The notes: generated by a model from the letters alone, not told the origin. Numbered from the stretch's first letter, positions 1 through 8,036 are shown. The stretch is 64,000 nt of DNA from an uncultured Caulobacter sp. (GCA_937925635.1 CALALX010000003.1:1-64000); one strand, 5' to 3'. A program made the numbers and translations.

Positions 1-333
1 GTTGGCGACCAGCTTGGCCGAGATCGGCGTGCGGCCGCCGGTCTTCCGATCCTGCCGAGCGTAGCCGAAGTAGGGCAGCACCGCCGTGATCCGCCGGCCC
101 GACGCGCGCTTCAGCGCGTCGATGCAGATCAGCAGCTCCATCAGGTTGTCGTTGGCCGGATAGCTGGTCGACTGGATGACGAAGACGTCCTCGCCCCGCA
201 CATTCTCGTCGATGGTGACGAAGACCTCGTTGTCGGCGAACCGCCGCACCTGGGCGCGGGTCAGCGGCATGTCGAGGTATTCCGCGATCGCGGTCGCCAG
301 CGTGCGGTTGGAGTTGCCTGCGAGCAGCTTCAT
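1..333 (-). CDS. prs: Ribose-phosphate pyrophosphokinase, N-terminal part (cut by window edge)
   Basis: Makes PRPP from ribose 5-phosphate and ATP for purine, pyrimidine, histidine and tryptophan synthesis in the cytoplasm. The visible 111 residues begin MKLLAGNSNRTLA and carry the family's FADNEVFVTIDENVRG stretch, the VIQSTSYPANDNLMELL stretch and the PYFGYARQDRKT ATP-binding loop, all at the expected N-terminal spacing. The gene starts at 333 and runs off the left edge, so about two thirds of the usual ~310 residues are missing. Identification is from conserved sequence; nothing odd is visible in this part. Confidence 0.95.
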   Translation of the reverse strand, partial: MKLLAGNSNRTLATAIAEYLDMPLTRAQVRRFADNEVFVTIDENVRGEDVFVIQSTSYPANDNLMELLICIDALKRASGRRITAVLPYFGYARQDRKTGGRTPISAKLVAN

Positions 334-519
334 CGGACGGGTCTTCGCGCTGGGGACGTTGGGCGGCTTCTATGGGGGCGGGGGCTGATCGGCAAGCCGA
401 TTCGAACCTCAATTCCTCCGGGACCCGCTCAAACTAATCATTGGCAACCTAGCCGCGCCGCGCGACACTCCCGGCCTGACCGTTCCAGCAGAGAGCGGCT
501 GGCACGGGAGGATCTGACG
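334..519. promoter_or_regulatory. Divergent intergenic region between prs and a P450
   Basis: 186 bases separate the divergent starts of prs and the P450 and must hold both promoters. A GGAGGA ribosome-binding site at about 506-511 serves the P450. No clear dyad or recognisable regulator site was found by eye. Confidence 0.4.
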
Positions 520-1755
520 ATGGCCGACGACGCCACGCCGCCAGGCATGCTGCAGCTAACGCCGCTCAACCCGACCTATCGCGCCGATCCGCACGCCATC
601 CTCAGGCCGATGCGTGAAGGGTGCCCGGTCCATCGCGACGCCATGGCCGGCACCTTCGTGGTCAGCCGCTACGAGGATGTGCGCGGCATCGTCTCGGACA
701 ACAGCCTCTGGCGTGATCCGATCCATGCCGAAGAGGCGGCGGTGATGCAGCGCCGCTTCGCCGACAACGTCGACCCGGACCTGCCGCGCACCAGCACCAC
801 CAGCATCCTGATGCTGGACAATCCCGACCACGCCCGGGTGCGCCAGCCGCTCGCTCAGGCCCTCTACGCCCGGGTGGCCAAGTTCCGTCCGCACGCCGAG
901 CGGATCATCGACCACTACCTGGATGCGGTCGCCGGCGAGGGCAGCTTCGACCTGATGGCGCGCTTCTGCGTGCCGGTGCCGGTCGACGCCATCGCCGAGA
1001 TTCTCGGCGTCGAGCACGACCGGCTGGACGAGTTCCGCGACTGGTCGGAGGGCGTGATCCTGGGTCTCAACCCGTTCCGAAACGCCGAGCAGACCGCGCA
1101 CATGGAACGCGCGTCCGTGGCGCTGAACGAGTATTTCACGGCCCTGATGGCCGACCGCCGCAAGGCGCCGCGCGATGATCTGGTCAGCGACATGGTCGGA
1201 CTGCAGGCCTCCGGCGCGCCGCTGAGCGATGACGAGGTGCGCATCAACCTGCAGGCCCTGTTGGTCGGCGGCAACCTGACCACCACCGACCTGATCGGCA
1301 ACGGCGTGCGCCTGTTCCTGCTCAATCCGGGCGAACTGGCCAAGCTTCGGGCCGATCCGAAACTCGCCGCCGGCGCCGTGGAGGAGGTCCTGCGTTACGA
1401 GGGTCCGGTCGACATCACCGGCCGCGTCGCCTCGCGTGACATGGAGGTTGGCGGCTGCCCGGTGCGGCAGACCCAGTCGATCACCACCTTCCTGCGCGCC
1501 GCCAACCGCGATCCCGAGGTGTTCGAGGATCCGGACCAGTTCGACATCAGCCGCAAGGGCAAGCCGCACGTCAGCTTCGGGGGCGGGTCGCACATCTGCA
1601 TCGGCGCGCCGCTGGCCCGGCTGGAGTCGCAGATCGCCTTCGTGAAGCTGTTCGAGCGCTTCCCGAACCTGCGGCTGGCCGATCCGGACGCGGAGCCGAA
1701 CTGGCGCACGCTGCCGTTCTTCCGCGGCCTCGAGACCCTCGAAGTCGCCATCTGA
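520..1755 (+). CDS. Cytochrome P450 (bacterial class I type)
   Basis: A soluble heme-thiolate monooxygenase of 411 residues, the usual size for bacterial P450s fed by a ferredoxin. Visible hallmarks are the heme loop FGGGSHICIGAPLARLE with the cysteine ligand at residue 360, the ExxR motif in EEVLRYEG, and an I-helix segment LLVGGNLTTTD near residue 250, in which the usual A/G-G-x-x-T-T is slightly altered. The start at 520 has a good GGAGGA site 8 bases upstream. It is followed after 68 bases by a dienoyl-CoA-reductase-like SDR on the same strand, so the pair may act on a lipid or terpenoid. No ferredoxin gene is adjacent and the substrate cannot be inferred. Confidence 0.93.
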   Translation: MADDATPPGMLQLTPLNPTYRADPHAILRPMREGCPVHRDAMAGTFVVSRYEDVRGIVSDNSLWRDPIHAEEAAVMQRRFADNVDPDLPRTSTTSILMLDNPDHARVRQPLAQALYARVAKFRPHAERIIDHYLDAVAGEGSFDLMARFCVPVPVDAIAEILGVEHDRLDEFRDWSEGVILGLNPFRNAEQTAHMERASVALNEYFTALMADRRKAPRDDLVSDMVGLQASGAPLSDDEVRINLQALLVGGNLTTTDLIGNGVRLFLLNPGELAKLRADPKLAAGAVEEVLRYEGPVDITGRVASRDMEVGGCPVRQTQSITTFLRAANRDPEVFEDPDQFDISRKGKPHVSFGGGSHICIGAPLARLESQIAFVKLFERFPNLRLADPDAEPNWRTLPFFRGLETLEVAI

Positions 1756-1823
1756 GCGGCGACTTGCCTCCCCTAGAGGCAGGCCGTCCAGACAGGCTCC
1801 AGAGACATCAGAGGAGGCATGCC

Positions 1824-2615
1824 ATGGGCAGCCAGACCGGAAAGACCCTGTTCGTCGCGGGCGGGTCCAGCGGCATCAACCTGGGCATCGCCCGCTGCTT
1901 CGCGCGCGAAGGGGCCAACGTCGCCCTGATCAGCCGCAGCGCCGACAAGATCGCCGCCGCCGCCGCCGAGATCGCGGAGATCAACGGCGGGAACGCCATC
2001 GGCATCGCCGCCGATGTCCGTGACTATGCCGCCGTCGAGGCCGCGCTGAAGGCCACGCATGACAGGTTCGGCGACATCGACACGGTGATCTCGGGCGCGG
2101 CGGGCAACTTCGTCGCCCCGGCGCTGGGCATGTCGGCCAACGGCTTCAAGACGGTGGTCGACATCGACCTGATCGGCACCTTCAACGTGCTGCGCGCCTC
2201 CTACGAATTCCTGCGCAAGCCGGGCGCCTCGCTGATCTCGATCACCGCCGGCCAGGCCACCCGCGCCTCGATGTTCCAGGCCCACGTCTGCGCCGCCAAG
2301 GCCGGCATCAACATGCTGACCCAGTGCCTGGCGCTGGAGTGGGGTCCCGCCGGCGTGCGCGTGAACGCCATCTCGCCCGGACCGATCGAGGACACCGAAG
2401 GCATGCTGCGCCTCGCCCCGACGCCCGAGGCCGAGGCCCGCATCAAGGCCCGCGTGCCGGCCCGCCGCTACGGGACGAAGGACGAGATCGGCGCCGCCGC
2501 GCTGTTCCTCAGCTCGGACGAGGCCCGCTACATCAACGGCGCCATCCTGCCGGTCGACGGCGGGTCGGGCTGTGGGGATGGCAGCGGCGACGCGGTGGGC
2601 GGCGGGATTCACTGA
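1824..2615 (+). CDS. SDR oxidoreductase of the 2,4-dienoyl-CoA reductase-like group
   Basis: 263 residues with a Rossmann nucleotide-binding start (GGSSGINLG) and an NAG-like segment SGAAGNF. The usual catalytic Y-x-x-x-K is replaced by V-C-A-A-K, while the EWGPAGVRVNAISPGPI and DTEG segments match the peroxisomal/bacterial 2,4-dienoyl-CoA reductase branch, where the tyrosine is also absent. The likely role is NADPH-dependent reduction of an unsaturated acyl-CoA in beta-oxidation, but this rests on family resemblance. The start at 1824 is chosen because GAGGAGG lies 7 bases upstream; an earlier in-frame ATG at 1764 has no such site. The C-terminus ends in an unusual Gly/Asp-rich tail. Confidence 0.85.
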   Translation: MGSQTGKTLFVAGGSSGINLGIARCFAREGANVALISRSADKIAAAAAEIAEINGGNAIGIAADVRDYAAVEAALKATHDRFGDIDTVISGAAGNFVAPALGMSANGFKTVVDIDLIGTFNVLRASYEFLRKPGASLISITAGQATRASMFQAHVCAAKAGINMLTQCLALEWGPAGVRVNAISPGPIEDTEGMLRLAPTPEAEARIKARVPARRYGTKDEIGAAALFLSSDEARYINGAILPVDGGSGCGDGSGDAVGGGIH

Positions 2616-2619
2616 CCGC

Positions 2620-2763
2620 CCTGCGTGCTTCGACACGCGCCGGAGTTTACCCTCGGGCCGCCATTCGGCGGACCCGGGGGGCGCTGCTCAGCATGACGTG
2701 GATGGCTAGCCTCTCAATCATGTCATCCTGAGCAGCCGCGAAGCGGCGTGTCGAAGGACGCAA
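2620..2763. repeat. Inverted pair of GTCATCCTGAG intergenic repeats
   Basis: Two copies of a short intergenic repeat lie head to head between convergent genes. The plus copy spans about 2722-2763 (GTCATCCTGAGCAG ... GTGTCGAAGGACGCA). The minus copy spans about 2620-2698 (read on the minus strand, GTCATGCTGAGCAG ... GTGTCGAAGCACGCAGG). The same unit recurs at 7207-7327. It resembles REP-type sequences scattered in many proteobacterial genomes and could fold as a bidirectional terminator. Confidence 0.75.
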
Positions 2764-2767
2764 GGCA

Positions 2768-3364
2768 TCAGATCAGCGTGCCCGCCGTCTCGCGCGGGGC
2801 CTCGGCCACCGACCAGGTTCCGGCAGGCGAGGGAACCAGCAGGCCCTCGGCCGCCTCCCCGCGCAACCACCCCGCCCAGCCGTCGCGCTCCACGACCACC
2901 GGCTGGCGGTCGTGGATCGGCGCGATGTCGGGGCCGGGCGCGCAGGTCAGCAGGGTGAAGCGCCGGTCCTCGCCCGCGCCGCCGATGAAGCCGGCGAAAC
3001 AGAACCAGTCGCCGTCGGTGCGCGAGAACCGCCAGCGGGTCTTCGGGTACGTCTCGCCCGTGAACTCGAAGAACGACGAGGCCGGGACCAGGCACCGCCC
3101 GCTGTTGAACGCCCGCCCCTCGGACCGGAAGTTGATGACCGGCGGCCGCTTCGGCTGCGACGGGATCAGCCCCCATTTCAGTCGTTCGAGCGTCGCGCCG
3201 TCCTTCCGCGCGACCACGACCGGCGCCAGGTCCGTCGGCCGCACGTCATCCGTGGCCGCCAGGTTCGGGACCCCGTCCTCCGGCCAGTACCAGGCGATCA
3301 GCTTCTCGGTGAAGGCGTCCGCCAGCGCGGAGGCAGGCACGTGGTTCGCGTAGTTGTTGCACAT
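2768..3364 (-). CDS. SOS response-associated peptidase (SRAP/HMCES-YedK family)
   Basis: 198 residues. Proteins of this family use the amino group and thiol of Cys2 to cross-link abasic sites in single-stranded DNA and protect them. The start at 3364 is fixed by this chemistry: it gives Met-Cys2-Asn-Asn-Tyr, whereas a longer open frame upstream would bury the cysteine. Conserved segments FRSEGRAFNSGRCLVPASSF and FEFTGE, holding the family's active-site Asn and Glu, and CAPGPDIAPIHDRQPVVV with the active-site His are visible. No Caulobacter-type LexA box was found upstream, so SOS control is not shown. The gene is alone on its strand between two unrelated units. Confidence 0.93.
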   Translation of the reverse strand: MCNNYANHVPASALADAFTEKLIAWYWPEDGVPNLAATDDVRPTDLAPVVVARKDGATLERLKWGLIPSQPKRPPVINFRSEGRAFNSGRCLVPASSFFEFTGETYPKTRWRFSRTDGDWFCFAGFIGGAGEDRRFTLLTCAPGPDIAPIHDRQPVVVERDGWAGWLRGEAAEGLLVPSPAGTWSVAEAPRETAGTLI

Positions 3365-3507
3365 GGCGGGAGTGTTTCGGCGCCGCCCGAAAACAGCAAC
3401 CCCGCCTGGCTTGTTATGGCCGGACGGGGCTGGCCGGCCCAAAGGTCCGGTCTTGAGGCTCAGCGGGCAGGCCCGCGAGCGATCACCCCTAACATGGGCG
3501 TTGCCTG

Positions 3508-3930
3508 CTATCTGGTCAATCGCGCCTGCAATCCGAGGGCGTGGATGACGCAATCCCGCACAGCCTCCAGGTCGGCAGTCGGAAGTGCCATCTTCAGATA
3601 GTTACGGCGGCCATTTGGCTGACGAGCGCTCCGAAACAGATCGAGTCTCGAAAAGCTGACCGTGGCCAACATGTCTGCCTTTGCCCAAAGATCGGTCTGC
3701 GAAAACGGCTTAGGCGGCGCGGCCGGGAGTGTGACCGCGCATTGATAGGCTACGGGTCGTTGCGGCGGCGTAGTGCTCAAGGGCGCCACGGTGCAGAGAC
3801 CCTCCCGCCCCCGCAGCCTTGGTGAAAGTATGAGAACTGGCCGGCGCTTGACCATCTCAGGCGGCATAAAGCCTGCGCCGAAGTCGCAGATCAGGATGTC
3901 ACCACAGGAAGGCGCGAAGCGAATAGCCAT
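3508..3930 (-). CDS. PemK/MazF-like endoribonuclease toxin, apparently without adjacent antitoxin
   Basis: 140 residues from an ATG at 3930; a GTG 11 codons further up is possible but less likely. The N-terminal GDILICDFGAGF followed by MVKRRPVLILSP is the MazF/PemK fold signature (Gly-Asp, then Lys-Arg-Arg-Pro before a strand). Family members cleave mRNA. No antitoxin reading frame precedes it on the minus strand; the next genes are on the plus strand and belong to another module. It may be an orphan, or a housekeeping member of the family. The surrounding 3.5-4.6 kb is visibly less GC-rich than its neighbours, suggesting acquisition. Confidence 0.78.
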   Translation of the reverse strand: MAIRFAPSCGDILICDFGAGFMPPEMVKRRPVLILSPRLRGREGLCTVAPLSTTPPQRPVAYQCAVTLPAAPPKPFSQTDLWAKADMLATVSFSRLDLFRSARQPNGRRNYLKMALPTADLEAVRDCVIHALGLQARLTR

Positions 3931-4049
3931 GGTCGAAATATTCCCGACATGGTCGTAGCGCACAAGAAAGCTCGCGATGATTTTGCGGCGAGGTGGGAGC
4001 AGCAGGGCACGGGGCGGACGGCTAGATGGCTCTGTGGTATGATCAAGCC

Positions 4050-4271
4050 ATGGCGCACGATCGCATCGAGACGAAGCCCGGCGTTATGGGCGGCAAGCCG
4101 GTGATCAAGGGCACGCGGATCCCGGTGTATATTCTCGTGCGCGAGTGTGCTCATGGCTCGCCGGAGTACGTGGCTGATCTCTTTGAAGGCCTGACGGCGG
4201 ACGATGTCCGGGCCGCGCTGGTCTATGCTGCGGATATCCTGGGCCAGAAGGTCCACCACGCGGCGGAATAG
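4050..4271 (+). CDS. DUF433 protein, putative antitoxin
   Basis: 73 residues (81 if the ATG at 4026 is used; neither has a clear ribosome-binding site). The sequence KPGVMGGKPVIKGTRIPV is the DUF433 hallmark, followed by a short helical segment (LTADDVRAALVYAAD). DUF433 proteins are winged-helix-like DNA binders commonly paired with a DUF5615 PIN-like protein, exactly as here with a 2-base gap. The inferred role is antitoxin and autorepressor of the pair. Confidence 0.82.
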   Translation: MAHDRIETKPGVMGGKPVIKGTRIPVYILVRECAHGSPEYVADLFEGLTADDVRAALVYAADILGQKVHHAAE

Positions 4272-4273
4272 CC

Positions 4274-4624
4274 TTGAAGCTGCTGGTCGATGAATGCGTC
4301 GACCGCGCCGTCACCCAGGGGCTGATCGAGGCAGGGCACGATTTGCTACGACTCCCAGCCCGCCTCCAGGCGACGGACGACATCAAAGTGGCCGCCTATG
4401 CCATCGAGGTCGGCCGTATCGTGCTGACGCAGGACTATGACTTCGGCGAGATCGCGGTGCGGCACGGCTTGGCCTTGCCGGGCGTGCTGCTGTTGGCATG
4501 TCAGTCGATGCCCATGCCCGAACGCATACGGCGCATTGTCGCAGCCGCCAGCAGTCCCGACGCTGAGTATCTGGGCCATCTGACCATTGTCGAGCCCGGG
4601 CGAACTCGGCGTCGAGCGCTATAG
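4274..4624 (+). CDS. DUF5615 PIN-like protein, putative toxin
   Basis: 116 residues starting at a TTG two bases after the DUF433 stop, implying translational coupling. MKLLVDECVD at the N-terminus and LTQDYDFGEIAVRHG in the middle supply the acidic residues typical of PIN-like (Mut7-C/DUF5615) nucleases. The inferred role is the ribonuclease toxin of a DUF433/DUF5615 toxin-antitoxin pair; activity cannot be confirmed from sequence. The last ten residues (PGRTRRRAL) are basic. Confidence 0.8.
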   Translation: MKLLVDECVDRAVTQGLIEAGHDLLRLPARLQATDDIKVAAYAIEVGRIVLTQDYDFGEIAVRHGLALPGVLLLACQSMPMPERIRRIVAAASSPDAEYLGHLTIVEPGRTRRRAL

Positions 4625-4655
4625 CTACGTCGCTACCGTGATGGACGGAGCGGTT

Positions 4656-5378
4656 CTAGCGCTTGCCGCCGTCCGTGATCGCCCGCCTGACCACCGCCAG
4701 CCAAGCGTCGTCGACGCCCCTGATCGGCACAAAGACAGGGCCGCCGACCTCATAGGCTTCTCCCCTGAACCGGATCGGTACGTCCTGGCGAAGCAACGCG
4801 CCGTCATTGCTCCGGAACACGAGAAACAGCTGACCCTCCCGCCCCGACAGCGGCGTTATGCAGGCGCCGAAGCCCTGCCAGGTCGAAAGGTCCCTGACCT
4901 CAAGATATCGGTTCAGGTTCCGAAGGGCGGCTGTCGCTGACACCGGCCGAAGCGGCGGTCGTGGCTTCTCGAGCGCCCATGAGGGATCGAAGCCGTTCAG
5001 CGAAAAGGTCGCCGATCCTTCGCCAGCCAGGCGCTCGACGACACGGAAGTGGAAGCGCCGCCCCTCATCGACCCAGTCTTCCCGCAGCATCGCGGTGACT
5101 TCGGCCGGCGCCGGCGGCGTAGCGGGCGGGTCGACGCCCATGATGTTCGCCGTGGCGTCCTCAATCGCCGATGCGGTCGTCCCCGCCTCGAAGTCGTCGC
5201 TGACGCTTTCCAGAACGGCGATGTCGATGGAGCCGCTGGCCACGACCAGCGTGGTCGCGGCTCCTCTGGGATCGAGGCGGACCTTGTCGGGCCAACCCGG
5301 AGCGGGGATGCAGGCCGAAGCCGGGGCAATCGCCAACAGCACAAGCGCCACACCCGCGATGGATGCGGCCAGCCTCAC
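4656..5378 (-). CDS. Secreted/periplasmic protein of unknown function
   Basis: 240 residues from a GTG at 5378, two bases after the cobS stop. The first ~22 residues (VRLAASIAGVALVLLAIAPASA) form a Sec signal peptide ending ASA before a cysteine, so cleavage at Ala-Ser-Ala or lipid attachment are both conceivable. The mature part has no motif I recognise; it contains several Trp/Phe-rich beta-like stretches and ends in VRRAITDGGKR. The open frame continues upstream into cobS antisense but that extension is not real. It sits where cobT is commonly found in this bacterial class, probably co-transcribed with cobS, but nothing links it to cobalamin. Confidence 0.75.
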   Translation of the reverse strand: MRLAASIAGVALVLLAIAPASACIPAPGWPDKVRLDPRGAATTLVVASGSIDIAVLESVSDDFEAGTTASAIEDATANIMGVDPPATPPAPAEVTAMLREDWVDEGRRFHFRVVERLAGEGSATFSLNGFDPSWALEKPRPPLRPVSATAALRNLNRYLEVRDLSTWQGFGACITPLSGREGQLFLVFRSNDGALLRQDVPIRFRGEAYEVGGPVFVPIRGVDDAWLAVVRRAITDGGKR

Positions 5379-5380
5379 GG

Positions 5381-6391
5381 TCAGGCCACCTTCACCCGCG
5401 CCGCGCTCTCCGGCAGGTCTTCCCCGAACGCGCGCTGGTAGAACTCCGCCACGGTCGGGCGCTCCAGTTCGTCGCACTTGTTCAGGAAGGTCAGGCGGAA
5501 GGCCAGGGCCAGGTCGCCGTTGAAGATCTCGGCGTTCTGAGCCCAGGTGATCACGGTGCGCGGGCTCATGACGGTGGAGATGTCGCCGTTCATGAAGGCG
5601 TTGCGCGTCATGTCGGCGACCCGGACCATGGCGGCCAGGGTGCGGCGGCCTTCCGGCGTCGCGTAGGCCGGGTTCTTGGCCAGCACGATCTCGGCCTCGG
5701 CGTCGTGGTCGAGGTAGTTCAGGGTGGTGACGATGGACCAGCGGTCCATCTGCGCCTGATTGATCTGCTGGGTGCCGTGGTACAGGCCCGTGGTGTCGCC
5801 CAGACCGATGGTGTTGGTCGTCGAGAACAGGCGGAAGTAGGGGTTGGCCCGGATCACGCGGTTCTGGTCGAGCAGGGTCAGCTTGCTGCCCGACTCCAGC
5901 ACGCGCTGGATCACGAACATCACGTCGGGACGGCCGGCGTCGTATTCGTCGAAGACGAGCGCCATCGGGCGCTGCAGACACCAGGGCAGGATGCCTTCCC
6001 GGAACTCGGTGATCTGCTTGCCGTCCTTCAGGACGATGGCGTCCTTGCCGACCAGGTCGATCCGCGACACGTGGCTGTCGAGGTTCACCCGCACCATCGG
6101 CCAGTTCAGGCGGGCGCAGACCTGCTCGATGTGCGTCGACTTCCCGGTGCCGTGGTAGCCCTGGATCATCACCCGGCGGTCGAAGGCCAGCCCCGCGACG
6201 ATCGCCAGCGTGGTCTGCGGATCGAACCGGTAGGACTCGTCGATGTCCGGCACATGGCTGTCCTTCGTCGAGAAGAACGGGACCTTCATGTCGGAGTCGA
6301 TGCCGAACGCTTCGCGTACGGAAACCTGCTTGTCCGGGACAAGCATCAGCAACGGATCGGCGGGAGCGGTGTTGTCAGCGAAGTCGGCCAT
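5381..6391 (-). CDS. cobS: Cobaltochelatase ATPase subunit CobS
   Basis: 336 residues, the normal CobS length. The AAA+ subunit works with CobT and CobN to insert cobalt into hydrogenobyrinate a,c-diamide in aerobic cobalamin synthesis. Walker A GYHGTGKST is at residues 78-86, Walker B VFDEYDAG follows near 148, and sensor 1 is in FSTTNTIG. The N-terminal VREAFGIDSDMKVP is typical of alphaproteobacterial CobS. The expected partner cobT is not next to it: a secreted protein and toxin-antitoxin-like genes occupy the downstream side. No other cobalamin gene is in the window. Confidence 0.95.
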   Translation of the reverse strand: MADFADNTAPADPLLMLVPDKQVSVREAFGIDSDMKVPFFSTKDSHVPDIDESYRFDPQTTLAIVAGLAFDRRVMIQGYHGTGKSTHIEQVCARLNWPMVRVNLDSHVSRIDLVGKDAIVLKDGKQITEFREGILPWCLQRPMALVFDEYDAGRPDVMFVIQRVLESGSKLTLLDQNRVIRANPYFRLFSTTNTIGLGDTTGLYHGTQQINQAQMDRWSIVTTLNYLDHDAEAEIVLAKNPAYATPEGRRTLAAMVRVADMTRNAFMNGDISTVMSPRTVITWAQNAEIFNGDLALAFRLTFLNKCDELERPTVAEFYQRAFGEDLPESAARVKVA

Positions 6392-6462
6392 GATGCCTGA
6401 TCGATTAGCGCCTAAACGCTGATCAGCAAACAGTTGTTCGGTGAAAAATCGGAGGAGGCCGC

Positions 6463-7203
6463 GTGATATCGAGACAGAGAGCGACGCGTTGGCTGGCTTT
6501 CGCCCGGCGGGAGGTATGGCCTCTGGCCGCCCTGCTTCTCTCCGCCTGCGCGCTGCTGGCGTTCATGGAGATCGCCGACGACGTCTCCGAGGGCGACACC
6601 CGGGAGATCGATCGCGCCGTCCTGCTGTCGCTTCGGGCTGCGCACAATCCGTCGCTGCCGCTGGCTCCCGGCTGGCTAACCACGGCGGCGACGGACATCA
6701 CCGCCCTGGGCTCGGTCACGGTTCTTACCCTGCTGGTGCTGTTTGTCGCCGGTCTGTTCGCGGCGCTGCGGCGCTGGCGAGAGGCGGCCGTTCTGGTGGC
6801 GGCCTCCGGCGGCGGCGTCGCGCTGAGCCAGGGTCTGAAGGTCCTGTTCGGCCGCGACCGGCCCGAGGCGGCCTGGCGGCTCGTCGAAGCCGTCAACCCG
6901 AGCTTCCCGAGCGGTCACGCCATGCTGTCGGCGGTGGTCTACCTTACGCTGGGCGCCCTTGTGGCCAGGTTCGCCGACAAGCGACGGGTCAAGGCGTTCG
7001 CGCTGGGGGGCGCGGTCGCGGTGGCGCTGACGGTGGGGCTGAGCCGCGTCTACCTCGGCGTCCACTGGCCATCCGACGTCCTGGCCGGCTGGTGCCTGGG
7101 CGCGGCCTGGGCCATGGGCTGGTGGCTGGCGGTGCAGGGCTGGGACCGCTTCAGCCCGCTGCATCGGTCGCCAGGGGCGAGCTCGCGGGCGGAGTTGCGG
7201 TGA
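6463..7203 (+). CDS. PAP2-family membrane phosphatase
   Basis: 246 residues with about six membrane segments. The three-part acid phosphatase signature is complete: KVLFGRDRPE, then PSGHAM, then SRVYLGVHWPSDVLAG, with the nucleophilic and general-acid histidines present. Likely substrates are undecaprenyl pyrophosphate, phosphatidate or phosphatidylglycerol phosphate on the outer face of the inner membrane. GTG start at 6463 with GGAGGAGG 4-11 bases upstream. The gene stands alone between cobS and the J-domain gene, two genes often found together in alphaproteobacteria, so it may be an insertion. Confidence 0.9.
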   Translation: MISRQRATRWLAFARREVWPLAALLLSACALLAFMEIADDVSEGDTREIDRAVLLSLRAAHNPSLPLAPGWLTTAATDITALGSVTVLTLLVLFVAGLFAALRRWREAAVLVAASGGGVALSQGLKVLFGRDRPEAAWRLVEAVNPSFPSGHAMLSAVVYLTLGALVARFADKRRVKAFALGGAVAVALTVGLSRVYLGVHWPSDVLAGWCLGAAWAMGWWLAVQGWDRFSPLHRSPGASSRAELR

Positions 7204-7206
7204 GGC

Positions 7207-7327
7207 ATTGCGTGGTTCGTGACGCTCGCTTGAAGCTCGCTCCTCACCATGACGATGTTTGGTGAAGCGTCTCTGAGCTCGTCATCCTGAGGAGCGATCC
7301 CTCAGGATCGCGTCGCGAAGGACGCAA
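7207..7327. repeat. Inverted pair of GTCATCCTGAG intergenic repeats, second locus
   Basis: The gap between convergent PAP2 and J-domain genes is almost filled by two copies of the repeat seen at 2620-2763. The plus copy at 7281-7327 runs GTCATCCTGAGGAGCG ... GTCGCGAAGGACGCAA. A more diverged inverted copy at about 7207-7253 reads on the minus strand GTCATGGTGAGGAGCG ... GTCACGAACCACGCA. The plus copy holds its own hairpin, ATCCTGAGGAGCGATCC then CTCAGGATCG. It may serve as a bidirectional terminator. Confidence 0.7.
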
Positions 7328-7330
7328 ATC

Positions 7331-7984
7331 CTAAGCCAGGCCCGCCTTCTTCAGCGTCTTCCAGGCCTTCAGCACCCGCTGCAGCTTGACCACCGCGCCG
7401 TGGTCGCCGCCGTTGCTGTCCGGGTGGCACTTCTTGACCAGCTCGGTGTAGCGCACGCGGATCTCGGCCCGCTCGGCCGTCTCCGGCAGGTCCAGGTCGG
7501 CCAGGGCGTTGCGCTCCAGCTTGCCCAGCACGCGGCCGTCGGCGCGTTGCGCCGGCTGCTCGACGCCGGAGCGATCGGCGCGGCCGAAACCGAACAGACT
7601 GAACGGATCAGCCCACCCCATCGGCCCCTGGGCCTGGGCGGCGGCTTCCCGCGAGCGGTTGGAGGCCTTGAAGCTCCAGGTCGGCCGCTCGCCGGTGATC
7701 CGCTCGGCCTGAGCCTGGGCGATGGCCTCTTCGGTCATGCCGGCGAAGAAATTCCAGCCCTTGTTGTACTCCGCGGCGTGCGCCTGGCAGAACCAGTAGA
7801 ACTGACCGGGCATATTGCGGGCCTTGGGAGCACGGGCGGTCGCCACCGACAGGCAGTCGGAATGCTCACAGCGCCGCTCGCCGGGCTTCAGGCGCGTGAC
7901 GTCCTCCGCCGCCTCATCCTCGGGCTTCGGGGGGCGAACGCGGATGTCCACGAACTTGGGGCGGTATTGAAAGGCGCCGGCCAT
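7331..7984 (-). CDS. J-domain (DnaJ-like) protein with N-terminal cysteine/histidine module
   Basis: 217 residues. The C-terminal ~60 residues form a J domain: DLPETAERAEIRVRYTELVKK followed by CHPDSNGGD with the HPD motif that stimulates DnaK ATPase. The N-terminal half has CEHSDC and FCQAHAAEYN, a possible metal site. Proteins of this layout lie between bolA and cobS in many alphaproteobacteria, and bolA is indeed divergent 52 bases away. The client protein is unknown. No DnaJ Gly/Phe region or zinc repeats are present, so this is a specialised J protein. Confidence 0.88.
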   Translation of the reverse strand: MAGAFQYRPKFVDIRVRPPKPEDEAAEDVTRLKPGERRCEHSDCLSVATARAPKARNMPGQFYWFCQAHAAEYNKGWNFFAGMTEEAIAQAQAERITGERPTWSFKASNRSREAAAQAQGPMGWADPFSLFGFGRADRSGVEQPAQRADGRVLGKLERNALADLDLPETAERAEIRVRYTELVKKCHPDSNGGDHGAVVKLQRVLKAWKTLKKAGLA

Positions 7985-8036
7985 GCGCCGAAGTATGGCC
8001 CTCAGCCTTTCTCATTCAAGAATTGACCTGCGGAAA

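Noticed and set aside
3365..3507. LexA/SOS box upstream of the SRAP gene
   Set aside because: No GTTC-N7-GTTC or similar direct repeat is present in the gap.
5379..5981. Extension of the secreted protein frame upstream of 5378
   Set aside because: It would overlap the C-terminal half of cobS in another frame and hide a good signal peptide.
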